Assembly: GCF_032854445.1 (NCBI RefSeq) | Contig: NC_088295.1 | Span: 71,326,028 to 71,390,027 of the forward strand | DNA: 64,000 nt | Source: Liolophura sinensis | Lineage: Eukaryota > Mollusca > Polyplacophora > Chitonida > Chitonidae | Direction of reading: 5' to 3' | In this document: in pieces, positions 37,414 through 50,028 of the stretch | Layout of the letters: each line of letters opens with the position of its first letter | How positions within the stretch are numbered: the first letter of the stretch is position 1 | The notes under the pieces: model-generated | The model's input: the letters and a program-made list of their open reading frames with translations, nothing else | The model's database searches: none | What the model was told of the DNA's origin: nothing | Program-made: the position numbers and the translations under genes

Positions 37414-40400
37414 GTCCGCACGGAGGGGCCAAACCTGCGTTTGTCACTCCTTGTGACGGACTCTCTCCGCTATCAGGACTCTCAGATTCCATTGTGTAAA
37501 TAGAAGCAAAACTTCGTGCAAGGCGACACGGACTAGATATAAAAGGGAGACTAGATATAAAAGGAAGAGGGTTATTAGTTTCTCTGGGACTACTCAGAGC
37601 AAGGCAATAAAGATAAAAGGGCGCTCTGGTAGTGCTGCAGAAGATATATATAATGCAAATAAAATCAAAACTCATATGTTCCCTCACTAACCCTATAGGT
37701 ATATCAATGCACAATCCAAGGAGAAAAATACCCTAAAGCAATCAACAAGATAATCTATACACATACAATCAAACACTTTGACAACGAAAACCAAGTCAAC
37801 GATATGAGTATAGTTCTACATGTATATGGTCGGGGCAGCAAGAAATCGTGTCCCACTCGCTCGATGATCTCACAAGAACCTCTGCATGTTGGTCTCAACC
37901 CAGTGCTATTATTAAATTTTAGAAATCCCTTTCCACAGTAGGGGCTACACGATCGATATTGCTATGGTTTGTTTATTTGCTAGATTGTTTGATCCGGGAC
38001 TTATGCCGTACATATGTACATCATACTGGTGGAAGACAAGTGGTTTTCAGCAAGCGTGATCGTGCTAACGTTATGTGCATGTCACTCTGTTGTAAGTGTA
38101 GCCTTTTCCCTGTAAATTTACTGTCCTTAGGGTATACTTTACAGGCACTGTTGATAGATGCCGTGAGCACCCAACATTTCATTCATTGTCCCGCGCACAA
38201 AGGTTAGGTATATATAAGCAGGTTGAAATAAAACCCATCGATATAGGAAAAAATATTACACATTCATAATATAAATTCACAACCACTAAAGCGCAACGTA
38301 AACCACTTATTCATAGGGATGTCTGATCCCGTATGGGGTCCATATACAGTTACGTTCAAGGGCTTCCATATTATAAGATTTAATAGTGCTCTATTCGACT
38401 AATATAATTAATCCTAGCGTTTCATTGTACGTAATTGGTGGACGTTAACCCAGTTATCTTTAGCCTGTATATAAGCCAGAACACACTTTAACGCAAAACA
38501 CATTTTTCTTTGTTTACCTTTCTACCATGCGCTTGGATAGGTATGGTGGTCTCTGCCATCACGGTTCTATCTGGGCGAAACACTAATCACAGTACACATG
38601 CCTGTTTATCATGTACCAGGTACGACTTAGAAGTATTTTCATGCATTGGTCATCGTGTTTCAATTCGTGCAGATTTACACATGTGTCCTGTATACAATTA
38701 TCTTAGACGATTCATTGTGGGTTTGGATTGTAGGTTTAAGCTCTGTATAGATGCGCAACTGGTTAAATAGTCTAACAGCTATGTTATGCAGTAATTTAAG
38801 TCTCGATGTCATCCCCCATATTATTTATTATCTTTGACAGTCAAACGAGCGAAAATAGCAGTTATACAGTTATATATGGGTGCGAGATAAATGGTCATGC
38901 TTGTGATGTTATATTTGCGCACAGTTTTATTATGGCGATTGAGTTCGTCACAAAACCAAATAACTACAGAAATGACATATCCTTGTTTGTTCGTACCACA
39001 TAGACATCTCCAAATGTCTACACTCGTTAAACCCGCCACGTACACCTCTAACCCTCTACTCACTCTAAGGACAGGGTCATTAAACCATGTTTAAAAAAAT
39101 TAATTGTATGAGGAATTATCTCGCCCGTGTTCTTCCGTATACAGTACATACTTAATTTATTTGTTTGGATGTAGTAAGGCCTTATTCAGTAGGTTTGCAC
39201 TTTCGCTGATTTTGTAGGGGATTAGAGAAAGTGCACAGCGTAAACCACCGGATTTTGACAAGTCATCGACGAACTTTCCTACATGTGATGTACAAATATG
39301 CTCAACATCTTGCTGTAAATTAAGTTGTCTACAACGAATGCTAGATTACGAAAACGGCCACACAACTGTGGTCGACCTCTAATATGTATCACACTGAGAG
39401 AGTGAGAGCGGGGTATCTAGTAATTCTCTGTCCAGGGCTCTGGTTTCACTTTCACTATTGGTCTCATACAGTCTTTGACTTTAGTCATAGGAGTATCGCA
39501 AATGCATGATCTAGCTGATCCATCCATCTAATAGCCAGAATCCCCCCAAGCCAAAATATAACGATAAATGACTAACGATATACCTTTAAGTACAAATCAA
39601 ATCGTTGTAAATACGACCAAGCCAAGCTATCTTCTAACTTTATAAGGATGAAATTGACTGGTTTCTGTAGGAGTGACCTACAATTGCGAATAACCATTCC
39701 TGCAACCCTCTATTATGTATAGACATCATTTAATATAGTTCATTCCGGAAGAAACCTGATTGTGAAAATATTGCAGAATTTTTCAGAGGGCTTTGATTGC
39801 GTATGTCCAATGCCCGTTTTTCTTGATATACCCAATCAATTTCGGCGAGAACTAACAAAATTTGTACAGCAGTACCATGTCTATGGCCTGCTCATCCCTA
39901 GCAGTGGTTTCTGTCCATGCACATAAAATGATCTTCAGGCACTTCCTTTTTCAATTTGAAGAACTGCCACCCTTTATTTTTACTCTGCTTGTTCATTGAA
40001 AACTGTTGAAATTCATCTAAAGCATTAGGGAACTACGGAATTTGCCCTGTGGTACTGAGCTTTTCCAGTCAGTAAAACTGTAATTCCAAAATTATGTATT
40101 TTACAATAATGTTTACCGCGAGCCTGTGCAAAAGGGCATATATCTACAAATGAATAGCTCTCTTATGGCTGTAAATGAATAGATAGTTGCGATATTATAT
40201 AAGCATGGTGGAGTAAAGCTACAACATCGCAACATATTATTTTATAACAAAAGTACTGAAAATGTATGGACACCAATTAATATACACAAATATTGTGTAA
40301 AGTTACAGGTAAACAAAGTGCGTAACTCGATGGTATGTCAAAGGTGCAGCAGGTACTTGTATTTGTACATTATTCTTGAAGGTCTACTCCTTTTGTCTTT

Positions 40401-40418
40401 ATCTGTTGTAAAATCTGT
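37414..40418. other. Gene-less stretch
   Basis: The first few hundred bases may be the 5' UTR of the minus-strand retrotransposon, including a doubled CTAGATATAAAAGG near 37.53-37.56 kb. The rest shows only a degraded SINE B (39.19 kb). Confidence 0.4.
39190..39450 (-). mobile_element. SINE family B copy, degraded
   Basis: CACAGCGTAAACCACCGGAT, TTTCCTACATGTGATGTACA, AAATATGCTCAACATCTTGC and CTCTGTCCAGGGCTCTGGTT follow the order of the 16.43-kb copy. Confidence 0.65.
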
Positions 40419-40601
40419 TTATTTACTTGATTGATTTATTTGATTGGTGTTTTACGCCAAACTCAAGAATATTTCACTTATACTACGCCGGCCAGCATTA
40501 TATGGCTGGAGGAAACCGGGCAGAGCCCGGGGGAAACCCACAATCATCCAGAGTCAATCATCCAGAGTCTTTTCCACGTACGGCCGGAGAGGAAGCCAGC
40601 G
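40419..40601 (-). mobile_element. SINE family A copy
   Basis: Plus strand: TTATTTGATTGGTGTTTTAC, GCCAAACTCAAGAATATTTC, GGAAACCGGGCAGAGCCCGG, then CGTACGGCCGGAGAGGAAGC. A TCATCCAGAGTC segment is repeated inside. The tRNA-like head is absent. Confidence 0.9.
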
Positions 40602-42257
40602 TAAAATACAGTAATATACTGTGTATACATACACAGAAATGTTAAAATGGTTATGGTGATGGTTACATGCCAATTTGCTTGTCAACAACAACAGCTTGTG
40701 TCCTCGTATAGCGGTGCTTCTTCTCGTTATTATCTAACGTCTGACTGAAGAACTGAAGTGGGTGGAGGTGATTATAGTACCCAAAGTAAACCAGCCACCC
40801 TTTTTCCTGACGATCTTTTCTATGTGTGAGATATGTCAAACCATGTTGGAATGTAAATGATCTCCTGTGAACTTCATTTGATACTAAGCGAGGGAGCATC
40901 GTGGTTGGATGGATGGTCATGGCATTAAAAAATATAATCAGTCTTTAAATTATTCTCTTCGAAAGAGAATGATAGCGAATGCACGTCTCGAGTAACGTAA
41001 GCATTGAAAAGGCAATTATACACTAAACCCCATCCACCCATAGCATTCGTCTTTTGATAGTTATACGCTAAAACACAGCCGTCAATTTTCATCAGTGTTG
41101 CAGATAAAATAACCAACTAGCCATACTCAGTAATAACCTTATGTAGATGTGATCGTGTGCACCGATAGGACAAACAAATTAAAGTAGGGCTACGTGGGCC
41201 TTCTTGTTTGGTAGTGGTCTCTCTAACAACCGTTATGCTCCTTTAACAGCTTGTAAATAGACTGTACCATTAGTATAAAGCCCGACCTCAACTCCACAAA
41301 CCATTTCCACCACCAAGGGGCTCGCAGAAGTAAGATGCCTGGGATAACCATATGTCAGGAAATATATTCCATATGAGGCAGAACACGGGTGAGTACACCA
41401 TATACTGTAATATAAATGTACATCGTTATACTTTACTTTTCTCATTGTCTTAAGAGCTACGAACTGTTAGACAACCGCCAACATACGAGCACCCGGTATG
41501 TGCAATATAATATACCATTATTAATTCCATTGTAAATCAATTGTAAATCCCCTATCTGTGATATTGGCAATCCATTAAGTGTGGAGTATCTTGTATTACT
41601 TGGTATAAAGCTACACAGAAGTAAAAAATATATCATGCCTAATATTTACAATATATAATACTGACGTAAACTGTAAATCTGAAATACAGTCTCTGTTCTG
41701 AAACCGGACTATTTTTATTGTTATTGAACAACATAAGCACATGACAAATATACAGAGGAATTACTTCGCCATTATGGCTAACACGCACGACTATGAAGGT
41801 TTTTGACTGTACGCACAGCTTTACAAATGGGCACAGCTCGTCCCCATTTAAACGTTTTTCCAGACACTAATGAACTGTCATTACTGTCATTAGGCTCGGC
41901 GTGTGGGTTTACTCCATTACACTTATAAATGCCATTTCGGATAAGCAAGTGCAAAAGATCATTAAAGTTTAATATGATAAAGTCAAAATCTCATACATTC
42001 CTGACGCACAAAATCATGGAACTTCCCACAAAAGAGCAACACACACTCTCATAGCTTTCTTGCTAGGTAACAGTAAGTGATATTTAAGCTCACACATTCT
42101 TTCCCTATAAATTCAGAGACTCTGAGATGAGATTACCTTCACTCAGTCAGGGTACATATCTAGCTATCGCGACAAGCACGCATGCATGGCATTGGGAGGT
42201 CTATTCAGTGTATGAAGTTAGACTACCGTGTAAGGAGGACGTAGGCCTGACCTATTC

Positions 42258-42258
<1 letters not shown>
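40602..42258. other. Gene-less stretch
   Basis: AT-rich, no recognisable repeats or exons. A minus frame at 40663-40920 has no domain. Confidence 0.4.

Positions 42259-42346
<88 letters not shown>
42259..42346. repeat. (AT)44 microsatellite
   Basis: Uninterrupted AT/TA dinucleotides over 88 bases, self-complementary and able to extrude as a cruciform. Frames through it show alternating Ile-Tyr. Confidence 0.98.
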
Positions 42347-42354
<8 letters not shown>

Positions 42355-42732
42355 GAAGCAGGCAAGTAAAAAAGTGAACCGTTCTGCAGTGAGGTCATTA
42401 GTAAGCAACGCTTGGCGCTTCTGCACCTGTATATTCATCAGTTTGTGGAGCCAATCTAACCACATACCCCAGTATGCATAAAGCCATCGGTTGTGTTAAT
42501 TTGATATCACTGTCTTGATCATATTGATGCGATCTCGAGTATTACAATTGCCCCTGTCCATCATAACTTAAACCGCAAGTTTAAGTTAAGCTTGATTAGT
42601 CCATGTGTGCATACCTAAAACATAAACTTCATATGATGGGGATGATTTTGGCAATATACTTTGGCTGTGTGTTTGTTGCTGTTGTCTGGTCGTCCTTAGT
42701 ATTACAGCGGATAAAATCATTCACGTTCGTAC

Positions 42733-42959
42733 ATTTATTTATTTGATTGGTGTTTTAGGCCGTACTGAAGAATATTTCACTTATAAGACGGCGAAATGCA
42801 CACGAGACACACGAGGTTGCTGACAAACCTTTCCACGTGTATGACTAGAGAGGAAGCCATCTGAGCTAGACATGAACTCAAAATGAGTTATTGTGGAAGA
42901 CACGTTGGATGAGTTATTGTGGTGCCTGCACTACCACGCGGGCGACTAGGCCATGCAAC
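42733..42959 (-). mobile_element. SINE family A copy, diverged
   Basis: ATTTATTTGATTGGTGTTTT, GGCCGTACTGAAGAATATTT, then a deleted body and a head-like end CACGCGGGCGACTAGGCCAT. An AATGAGTTATTGTGG-type block near 42.89 kb is repeated once. Confidence 0.75.
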
Positions 42960-43227
42960 ATGAGCTGTTCCCCCTTCCTTAACATACAGTTTGCACATTG
43001 AAGATTCGTTCCGACACACTCGTATTTCAGCACGGGAGATAAAATTCGTGAATAGTTAAACATACAAAAGCTAAGGCACAAACAATTCATCGAGAATTTT
43101 GTTCGCGCATGTGACCTTTAGGAGTCAAGGACTATTAGCTTGGAGTCGTAGCTTCATACCACTCGCACATCTTATTTATCCCGTTCTACAATACAAAACC
43201 CATTGTCAACCATCACAGAGAAATGAA

Positions 43228-43274
43228 AAAAAAAAAAACAAAAAAAAAAACAAAAAAAAAACACACACACACAC
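43228..43274. repeat. A-rich and CA low-complexity run
   Basis: A-runs interrupted by C, followed by (AC)6. Probably a degenerate poly(A) or SINE tail. Confidence 0.8.
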
Positions 43275-43406
43275 TCAGTTTATTACCGTTTATAAGTTGT
43301 AATTACCCAACAAGAGACTTGACCGATGCTTGCAGAGAGAAAAGAACGCTTCCCTAAGACTTCTTAACTGCATCTGACCAATGATTACATCATACTTAAA
43401 TTTCAT

Positions 43407-43552
43407 GTTATTTATTTGATTGGTGTTTTACGCCGTACTCAAGATTATACGACATTATGGTGGGAGGAAACCAGGCAGAGACCGGGGGAAACCCACGACC
43501 ATCCGCAGTTTACTGGCAGACTTTCCCACTTACGGCCGAGGAGGAAGCCAGC
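43407..43552 (-). mobile_element. SINE family A copy
   Basis: TATTTATTTGATTGGTGTTT, TACGCCGTACTCAAGATTAT, GGAAACCAGGCAGAGACCGG, ending AGGAAGCCAGC. The CACTTATACGACGGCGGCC segment is partly deleted and the head is absent. Confidence 0.9.
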
Positions 43553-43916
43553 TATCATGCTTTAAGGAAATTAATATTAAAGCACATACTTCATCAGCAA
43601 CACAAGCAAAATAGAGAGTTTATGAAGCAGCACAAGTCTCAGGAAAGACTTTATCTCATTATCAAATAATAAAGTGATTGTTTCTTAAACGTTTCGTTCT
43701 TAGAGCTCTGTCCGCTTCTCTCATCCTACAAACCTTACTGTCGTATAGTAATTAACATATACCTGGGCATATTTATTACAACTAAAAATACATTCATGTA
43801 AATGAATTTCATTTAACTCTAATCAAATAAATAAACAGAGGTACATTCATTTTTTGTGATTCTTGTTTGACGCCATACACAAGATTTATTCGAAGGCGGT
43901 CAGTTTTTTTGCTTTT

Positions 43917-44115
43917 TTTTTGGATTGGTGTTTTACGCCGTACTCAAGAATATTTCACTTATACGACGGCGGCCAGCATTATGGTGGGTGGAAACCGGGC
44001 AGAACCCGGGGGAAACCCACGACCATCCGCAGGTAGCTGACAGACCTTCCCACGTACGGCCGGAGAGAAAGCCAGCATGAGCTGTACTTGAACTCACAGC
44101 GACCGCATCGGTCAG
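43917..44115 (-). mobile_element. SINE family A copy, well preserved body
   Basis: GATTGGTGTTTTACGCCGTA, CTCAAGAATATTTCACTTAT, GGCGGCCAGCATTATGGTGG, GGGGGAAACCCACGACCATC, and GAACTCACAGCGACCGCATC at the head side. One of the cleanest copies. Confidence 0.92.
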
Positions 44116-44770
44116 TTTTAAATAAAATAAATTGTTCGCTGATGTATCAATATCGTTTTGATTCTTACCGAAATAAGAATGAGATAACTGGACAGGGGTT
44201 CCTGACATTTGATCTCTCCTCCAAACACCGGTAAAGGGTCACCTCGATCGTTCACCGGACATTACCCGTGGATGTTTGACATTCATAGAGTCTGCTAGGT
44301 CTCAATAGACGCAGTATTTATCACACTGACATTTGTCAGAGAACAAACCCAGCCATGACTTCGGGAGTTGGTCCCTTTGTTGTTAACTGTGTCCATCGGT
44401 CTTCAAGGGATTAACTATACGTGGATATCTTCTCTACATGCGGCACAGCCTGAGAGACCTTTTCATCTTCAGGAGGCTATTCCACAGATTTTTGTCAAAA
44501 ATCCATAATCAAATCAAATTGCCTGTATTTACCAAAAATAGCTCGAGTTATTGCCTTTCAGTAAATATCAGACTCATACTTACCCTACTTATAGTGTAAA
44601 ACTGTTTTTGGTTGAAAATTCAAAATGCGACCTGTTTTATAAATTTTAGGAACTTTATTTCCAATTTTGAGCTCTGACAGTAGCACTGCAAGAACACGGC
44701 TGGTTTTAGAGAAAGGTACGTAAATCTTTAACACGTGGACAAAATGGTATGCAGAAATTATATATATCGG

Positions 44771-44987
44771 GTGTCGATTACACAAAACCATTTCTGACTT
44801 AAGTCAATATTTAAGACAAGATTTTAAAGTTTAATTTTGGGCTCAAGAAATTTAAAACTTTTCCCACCTCGTTAATTTTGCTCTAAGACGAAAATGTCGA
44901 AATTTAAACTTTCAGCATAAAAATCTAAGCACTGTGACGAGATTTTTAATTATCACTTAAGTCAGAAATGGCTTTGTGCAATCGACC
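44771..44987. mobile_element. MITE-like element with ~33-bp inverted termini
   Basis: The left arm 44771-44804 (GTCGATTACACAAAACCATT then TCTGACTTAAGT) is the inverse of the right arm 44955-44987 (ACTTAAGTCAGAAATGGCTT then TGTGCAATCGACC) with about three mismatches. About 150 bases of AT-rich DNA lie between, with no frame. No clear target duplication was seen. Confidence 0.65.
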
Positions 44988-45629
44988 GTAGTGCTCAAAA
45001 ACACATTTAAGGTGCTACTATATAGCATTATAAATACTAAAGAGCAGTCGATGTTTAGGCTTTACCAACTGACCATTTCCTTTGTTGTGTTAAATGATAG
45101 CAAGTGACATAGCCACACTGCTTCCAATTGTCAGCTTCATGCATGACTAAGAGGCCTACTGGGAACAGAATTTCGTTCTTGGTCAGTCTGCCATGGTCGA
45201 TGTGTCAGATCTATTAAGCAAAGCACCTACATGCTACTGAAAGCCAGTTAATCTTGTTTGTATCACAACGGCTAGACGCGTTTTCCTTCAGGCTGAGAGA
45301 GAGTATAACTACAGCGAATGGACAATCGCTGACACGGGCAAACTGGACTGCACAAACGTAAGTCCGCAGTATATGTTTGTGGTGCCAAATCTGTAAACTG
45401 TAAACTGATCAATAACTAATTATTGTGACCTTATTGTAACAAATGGTTACAAGAATTGTTACTCTTAGAATTCTAGTGATATAGCGAACAACGATATCAT
45501 TAAAGAAAGCCAGGATCTGATTGTGTAAAATCCTGTAGACAAAATCGGCAATCTTAATACCATATCGACAAGACGGAGGATATATACCAATTTAAAATAG
45601 AGAACATTTCTTCTGCGGTAACATAGCTA

Positions 45630-45989
45630 TCACAGTATAAAAACGCATAAAAAGATTGTCCCGTCTGCAGATATGATTTTGACCATACCCCTTACAGCGC
45701 ACGCGTCGCTCTCTAATTTTCGCTTTACATCACTACCTTCAGTGGTAAAATTTGTAAAGAAATCTTGAACAACTTGTGTCATTGAGATCACGGTGAAGAG
45801 GCAGGAATTGATGTCAGAAAACACAAACAGTCCGTCTGCACTGAGTGATGCAACACGTCCAAACGAAAATAACTTGCGTTTATGTGGTGTGGTACTACAC
45901 CAAAGAGTATGATCCGAAAAGCAATAACCGAGCTGTGATATTGCTACGTACACGCCTAAGATACTACGTATACAAAACAATATGCACAA
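45630..45989 (-). pseudogene. 119-codon open frame, possible exon or repeat-borne remnant
   Basis: The frame contains FGRVASLSADGLFVFSDINS and TEGSDVKRKLESDACAVRG. The first part faintly recalls a beta-propeller blade of the NHL kind, but no repeated blades are present. A related stretch at 51490-51555 (minus GGCDVKRKF) shows it belongs to a dispersed sequence. It ends in a TGA and lacks a clear start, and it lies 230 bases upstream of the GPCR on the other strand. Function unknown. Confidence 0.25.
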
Positions 45990-46216
45990 AGGATAAACCC
46001 ATGATCCTGTCTATAAGAAACTATTCTTTCCTTGACCTGTTAAACAATATTTCATCGTTTCATCACGCTTTATTGACAGTTTACTATGAACGAATACCAT
46101 GTTTATACTAATTATTCCTACCTTACCGTAAAATCTATACACATATTCATTAGAGATACCTCTAAAAATATGGGATTGAAAATGCGTATTATATGTTGTA
46201 GATTGGCTTTGAGACC

Positions 46217-47275
46217 ATGGACCTGTGGAACGTGAGTAACAATGACACGCATGACAATACCAGTGTGGAGATACCTTACACTGAGATGCTCGGCTACAGG
46301 ATTGGCACGATCATTGTCAAATACGCCCAGATCATCACCGTCCTGATAGCCGTGGTGGGAAATGGCGCCGCGCTTCTCACCATTGCCAAAATCAGACCCG
46401 CCTCCACCGTCACCCTCTCTGTGGGCGTCCTCGCTGTTGCCGATACTTTGGGTATCAGCGTGAAGCTTACTTATACCAAACTGACATTCAGTGGCGTACC
46501 ACTGGGAGATGTGGGTTGTCAGATATTTAACTTCCTGGTGTCTTATTGTGTGGATTACGCCAACTGGGTTGTTGTTTTGATGACTGTGGAGAGGTTTGTG
46601 GCTGTTTGGTACCCCCTTCAGGTTCTCCGGGTTTTAACAATGAGGAGAGTCCGTTTCAGCTACTGTATCTTAGCCATCATACTTTTGCCGTCCAGTCTTT
46701 GTACTTTCTGGATGTATCAGCAAATATACTACCCAGGTTACGGGATCATTTGTTATTACAAGCCCAGTATGGTGGCATTCGCGGAGATGTGGGACAAGGT
46801 TGAGTTTTGTATCTATGTGGCCATTCCATGCGTGTCGTTGATTATAATCAACTCTCTACTCATTTACGCCTTAAAAGCTTCGTCAGCAAGTCAGCGCCAA
46901 GCTCTGGGATCTAATGCCCAGAAGAAGGACCGTAAACTGATGGAGCGTCAGATGACAGTAATGTTAGTGTCGGCGTCTGTGGTCTTCATTCTACTCATGT
47001 TTCCGGTTGGAATATTTTACTTGGTACGGCCAAACTGGAACTACCAGAAAACAGAATGTTCCAAAGCCACCTACTATCTTATTCGTAGCGTCGTTCATTT
47101 CCTCGCTGACCTTAGCCACGCTGTTAATTTCTTCGTGTATTTTCTCAGTGGTACTAAGTTTCGACAAACATTTATTTCTCTTTTTCCATGCATGTGTCGT
47201 GGACAGCGTCTTGGTCCACGCAATCAGTCGCTATCTCTGTCAGGATCTACACGGGCAACACTAACTGCAAACTGA
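46217..47275 (+). CDS. Rhodopsin-class (class A) G-protein coupled receptor, single exon, orphan peptide-receptor-like
   Basis: A 352-residue plasma-membrane receptor with seven hydrophobic segments. The N-terminus has three N-glycosylation sequons (N5, N9, N14). TM1 carries G48-N49, TM2 LAVAD with D76, and C101 at the head of TM3 can pair with C179 in the second outer loop. The DRY position reads ERF (125-127) followed by VAVWYPL. TM6 (about 245-270) has FP (262-263) in place of CWxP, TM7 has NFFVY (304-308) in place of NPxxY, and C325/C327 are possible palmitoylation sites. ERF and VAVWYPL are common in invertebrate peptide GPCRs of the FMRFamide/TRH-receptor-like groups; the ligand cannot be told. 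The start is supported by a good context (GAGACCATGG). Lack of introns suggests a lineage-expanded or retro-derived receptor, but there is no sign of decay. TTGTAG just before the start may be an acceptor for a 5' UTR intron. Confidence 0.93.
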   Translation: MDLWNVSNNDTHDNTSVEIPYTEMLGYRIGTIIVKYAQIITVLIAVVGNGAALLTIAKIRPASTVTLSVGVLAVADTLGISVKLTYTKLTFSGVPLGDVGCQIFNFLVSYCVDYANWVVVLMTVERFVAVWYPLQVLRVLTMRRVRFSYCILAIILLPSSLCTFWMYQQIYYPGYGIICYYKPSMVAFAEMWDKVEFCIYVAIPCVSLIIINSLLIYALKASSASQRQALGSNAQKKDRKLMERQMTVMLVSASVVFILLMFPVGIFYLVRPNWNYQKTECSKATYYLIRSVVHFLADLSHAVNFFVYFLSGTKFRQTFISLFPCMCRGQRLGPRNQSLSLSGSTRATLTAN

Positions 47276-47585
47276 TTCTTTATCTGACAGCTTGATCCTC
47301 GTTTGGATTGATCTCTGCTTGCTTGTTTAAACATTCTTGATCATGTAACGAAGGTTTTGGTGAAGAAAGAGAACACATCGCAACCAGTCATAGTATACTG
47401 GCAGAAGTAAAACAGTCTCTGCAATATCCTCCAATTGTTTTAAAGCCCTATATATGAATTTGGTCTCCCATTTGTGATCTAATGTAATCGTTCTGTAATT
47501 TTTCAAAGCCATTGTCATGTCATTTGATGGTTTAGTGCGATGATGCCTTTGCCCTTAATGCAAATAAAATAGGACATATTTGTTC
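47276..47585 (+). other. 3' UTR of the GPCR gene
   Basis: Short AT-rich stretch after stop TGA, closing with the polyadenylation hexamer at 47563-47568 and a T-rich segment just after it. Confidence 0.55.
47563..47568 (+). terminator. Polyadenylation signal for the GPCR gene
   Basis: AATAAA about 290 bases past the stop codon, followed by GGACATATTTGTTCTT, a T/GT-rich downstream element. Confidence 0.6.
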
Positions 47586-48244
47586 TTAAACATATCATTA
47601 ATCTTTAAGAAGTGTCTGAAAGGATGCATGAGGCCCACGGAATTAAGGTAATTAAGTGTTTTGGGAGTAACTAACCAAAAGGAATATGTTTATCTTCATT
47701 CAGAACCATTTGATTTTTGCCCCATTTTAATCTGTTGACTGAACGGAGCACCAGTAGCAAGTGAAATAACCCAAAAACCTTGGCCGACTATATATACTTC
47801 AGAACAAGGTTCGATGTATATTTTCATGAGACAAGATTTGTAACGTTTTACGTGTGAAACGAAACTCATGTAGGTATTTGGAATGATTTCATTTTCTTTG
47901 ATTCGTTTACTGGTGTCAACAAACAGTAATCACACAAACGAACAGCAAAATAGTCAATAGTTATCAAAGATAAGGATATCTATCTTTATTTGGCTAACAC
48001 TGGAAAGAACATATAAGAGTTCCCAACGAAAACCACACAAAAATCAGCCTGTAAAGAAATATCTCATTTGACAAAACTATATCCCAGCTGACAAAACTAT
48101 ATCCCATACTTAAAGGTAGAATAAAATAGTTAATATGTTTGCAAACAATGGATGCATTCCAAGTTAAATTGCTCTATAAAGGACTCCAGTTGAAGCAACA
48201 TTATTACGTCATTATTCTCAGCTGTAACGATGTAAAAGACTATA

Positions 48245-48865
48245 TCGTAGAGAGTAAAAACAGAGGAGAGACGACAGTGTGACGGTTGGCAAAATTGGTC
48301 TCGAAAACGATGAAATCTGGTCTCTTGTCAGTTTACCTTAGATGGGATTTTACTCTAACTGTGATCGTAAAAGCTTAAAATGTAGCAACATACAACCCCA
48401 TCACAATGGGTTAAGCTGATTTGGATAAAAAGTACAGTCATGGTATCTGCAATTTATGGGACGTCACTGGCTTAGAATTACTGAAAACGCTACCATGACC
48501 CATATTTATCGAACGACTTGAAATTTAAGTTAAAAATTCAAACACAGCTACAATTAACATATTTTGCTCTACGATGTTTAAAACTTCTACTCTGATTATC
48601 TATTGTAGAACAATATACCAATCACAGTTTCTGTTCCTTCCTCTTATAAATTCCTCTTAAGTCCGAGCTTGAAAATATCGAAACACACATGGGGAATTAT
48701 GCATGGTGCTGGTTTATTTTACGGAGAAGAAATGCTGCCTTGACAAACATCCGAGCCAACATATTAGAGTACAAGGTGTCAGTGATAGGCTTACACATTA
48801 TAAAAAGACAACAGATAATAAAACTAGAGCAACGGCATCAATGTGATAGTTGTCAAATTCTTCTT
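48245..48865. repeat. Dispersed repeat family D, copies 2 and 3
   Basis: Copy 2 at 48245-48305 ends GTGACGGTTGGCAAAATTGG; copy 3 at 48815-48865 ends GTGATAGTTGTCAAATTCTT. They are matched to 210-275 by eye and not identified as a known family. Confidence 0.45.
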
Positions 48866-49379
48866 CTCAGTGGACACGCCTTATACATAACGGGACCTAG
48901 GAAAGTTCGATTCATGTCAAATAATAATGTGATTCTTCAATCTTTTTATCTCTCTTAGGGAAGGTTTGAATAATCCATAAAGAATTTGCTTTTAGTTATG
49001 GTTCACACAGCTACAGCTAATCATGTAAGACATAGATTAATCAAGTGTGGTCTTTCAACAAAGATGGACACTGATGAGATCAGTTCGCAGTTGGCTGCAG
49101 CTGTTTCGATGCTGATCAGTCGATCTAAATACCAAATCAATGAATGAGATTACAAAGTCATCTCGTGGATTTCCCAAACTCCTAGTAAATGTGGCAGGTT
49201 GTTTCACCGACGAATGGTGGGTATAAGTTGCTACTATTTAAACGTTTACATCAACAGTTAAAATAAAACCCCAAGTGTGGTATATTGACAAGACGCAAAC
49301 TGCCAGACTTTCTTTTCTGCTATGGTATTCCTCGCTACGCTGTAGTCCTTTGCATTGTAATTTGAGTAATTCTAGACCA

Positions 49380-49560
49380 GCAGCTTCGGTGGCCTAATTT
49401 TTAGTGCGCGTCAAAGTCGGGAGACCCCGGGATAAAACTCATGTCCGGTCATACCAAAGACTTTAAAAATGGTACTTGTTGCCTCGCTTGGCATTCAGCA
49501 CTGAGTGGTTAGAGCAAGGAAACATGACCTGGTTAGCCGGGTGTCAGTATCATGTTACTT
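49380..49560 (+). mobile_element. SINE family C 5' part (tRNA-like head)
   Basis: GCTTCGGTGGCCTAATTTTT and GGAGACCCCGGGATAAAACT, then ACTTTAAAAATGGTACTTGT, CTCGCTTGGCATTCAGCACT. Homologous to the full copy at 55.70 kb; its 3' half is missing. Confidence 0.75.
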
Positions 49561-50028
49561 GATGCATCTGGTGTCATGTCTGATGTCTACGTACATCAGA
49601 ATACGTACATACATACACAATTCTACTAAAGATTCATCCATATCGGCAATATCTAAACTACTTTCCTGACTTTGGTCAAAAATTCGTTAGAATCCCCGTT
49701 AGATGGTCTACGCTGACCAGTAAAATGTTTCATAAATCTAAATTAAGACTACGCCACAAACACATTTCCATTTAGGCAACCTCCAACTGCTCTTCTTAAC
49801 AAGTTAATTATTTCATCACATAAACAGTTAAAAGTAAAACCTATTCAATTTTGTTAATACAGCAAGAAAATCAACTACGAATTTTCGGACGTAATTGTGG
49901 ATTTTTTGAGCCCACAGCTTAGCGTTTATGTTTGTGCTAACTTGATGCACTTGAAAAGCAGATTCTGTGAAAGAAAATCAATGCAATGTATTGCATTTTA
50001 TTACACTTAAATCAGGGTGGGGGAGGTG

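Noticed and set aside
42127-42465. Frames with Ile-Tyr runs on both strands
   Set aside because: Translation of the (AT)44 run.
46546-47264. Two 85-codon frames inside the GPCR
   Set aside because: Out-of-frame shadows of the receptor coding sequence.
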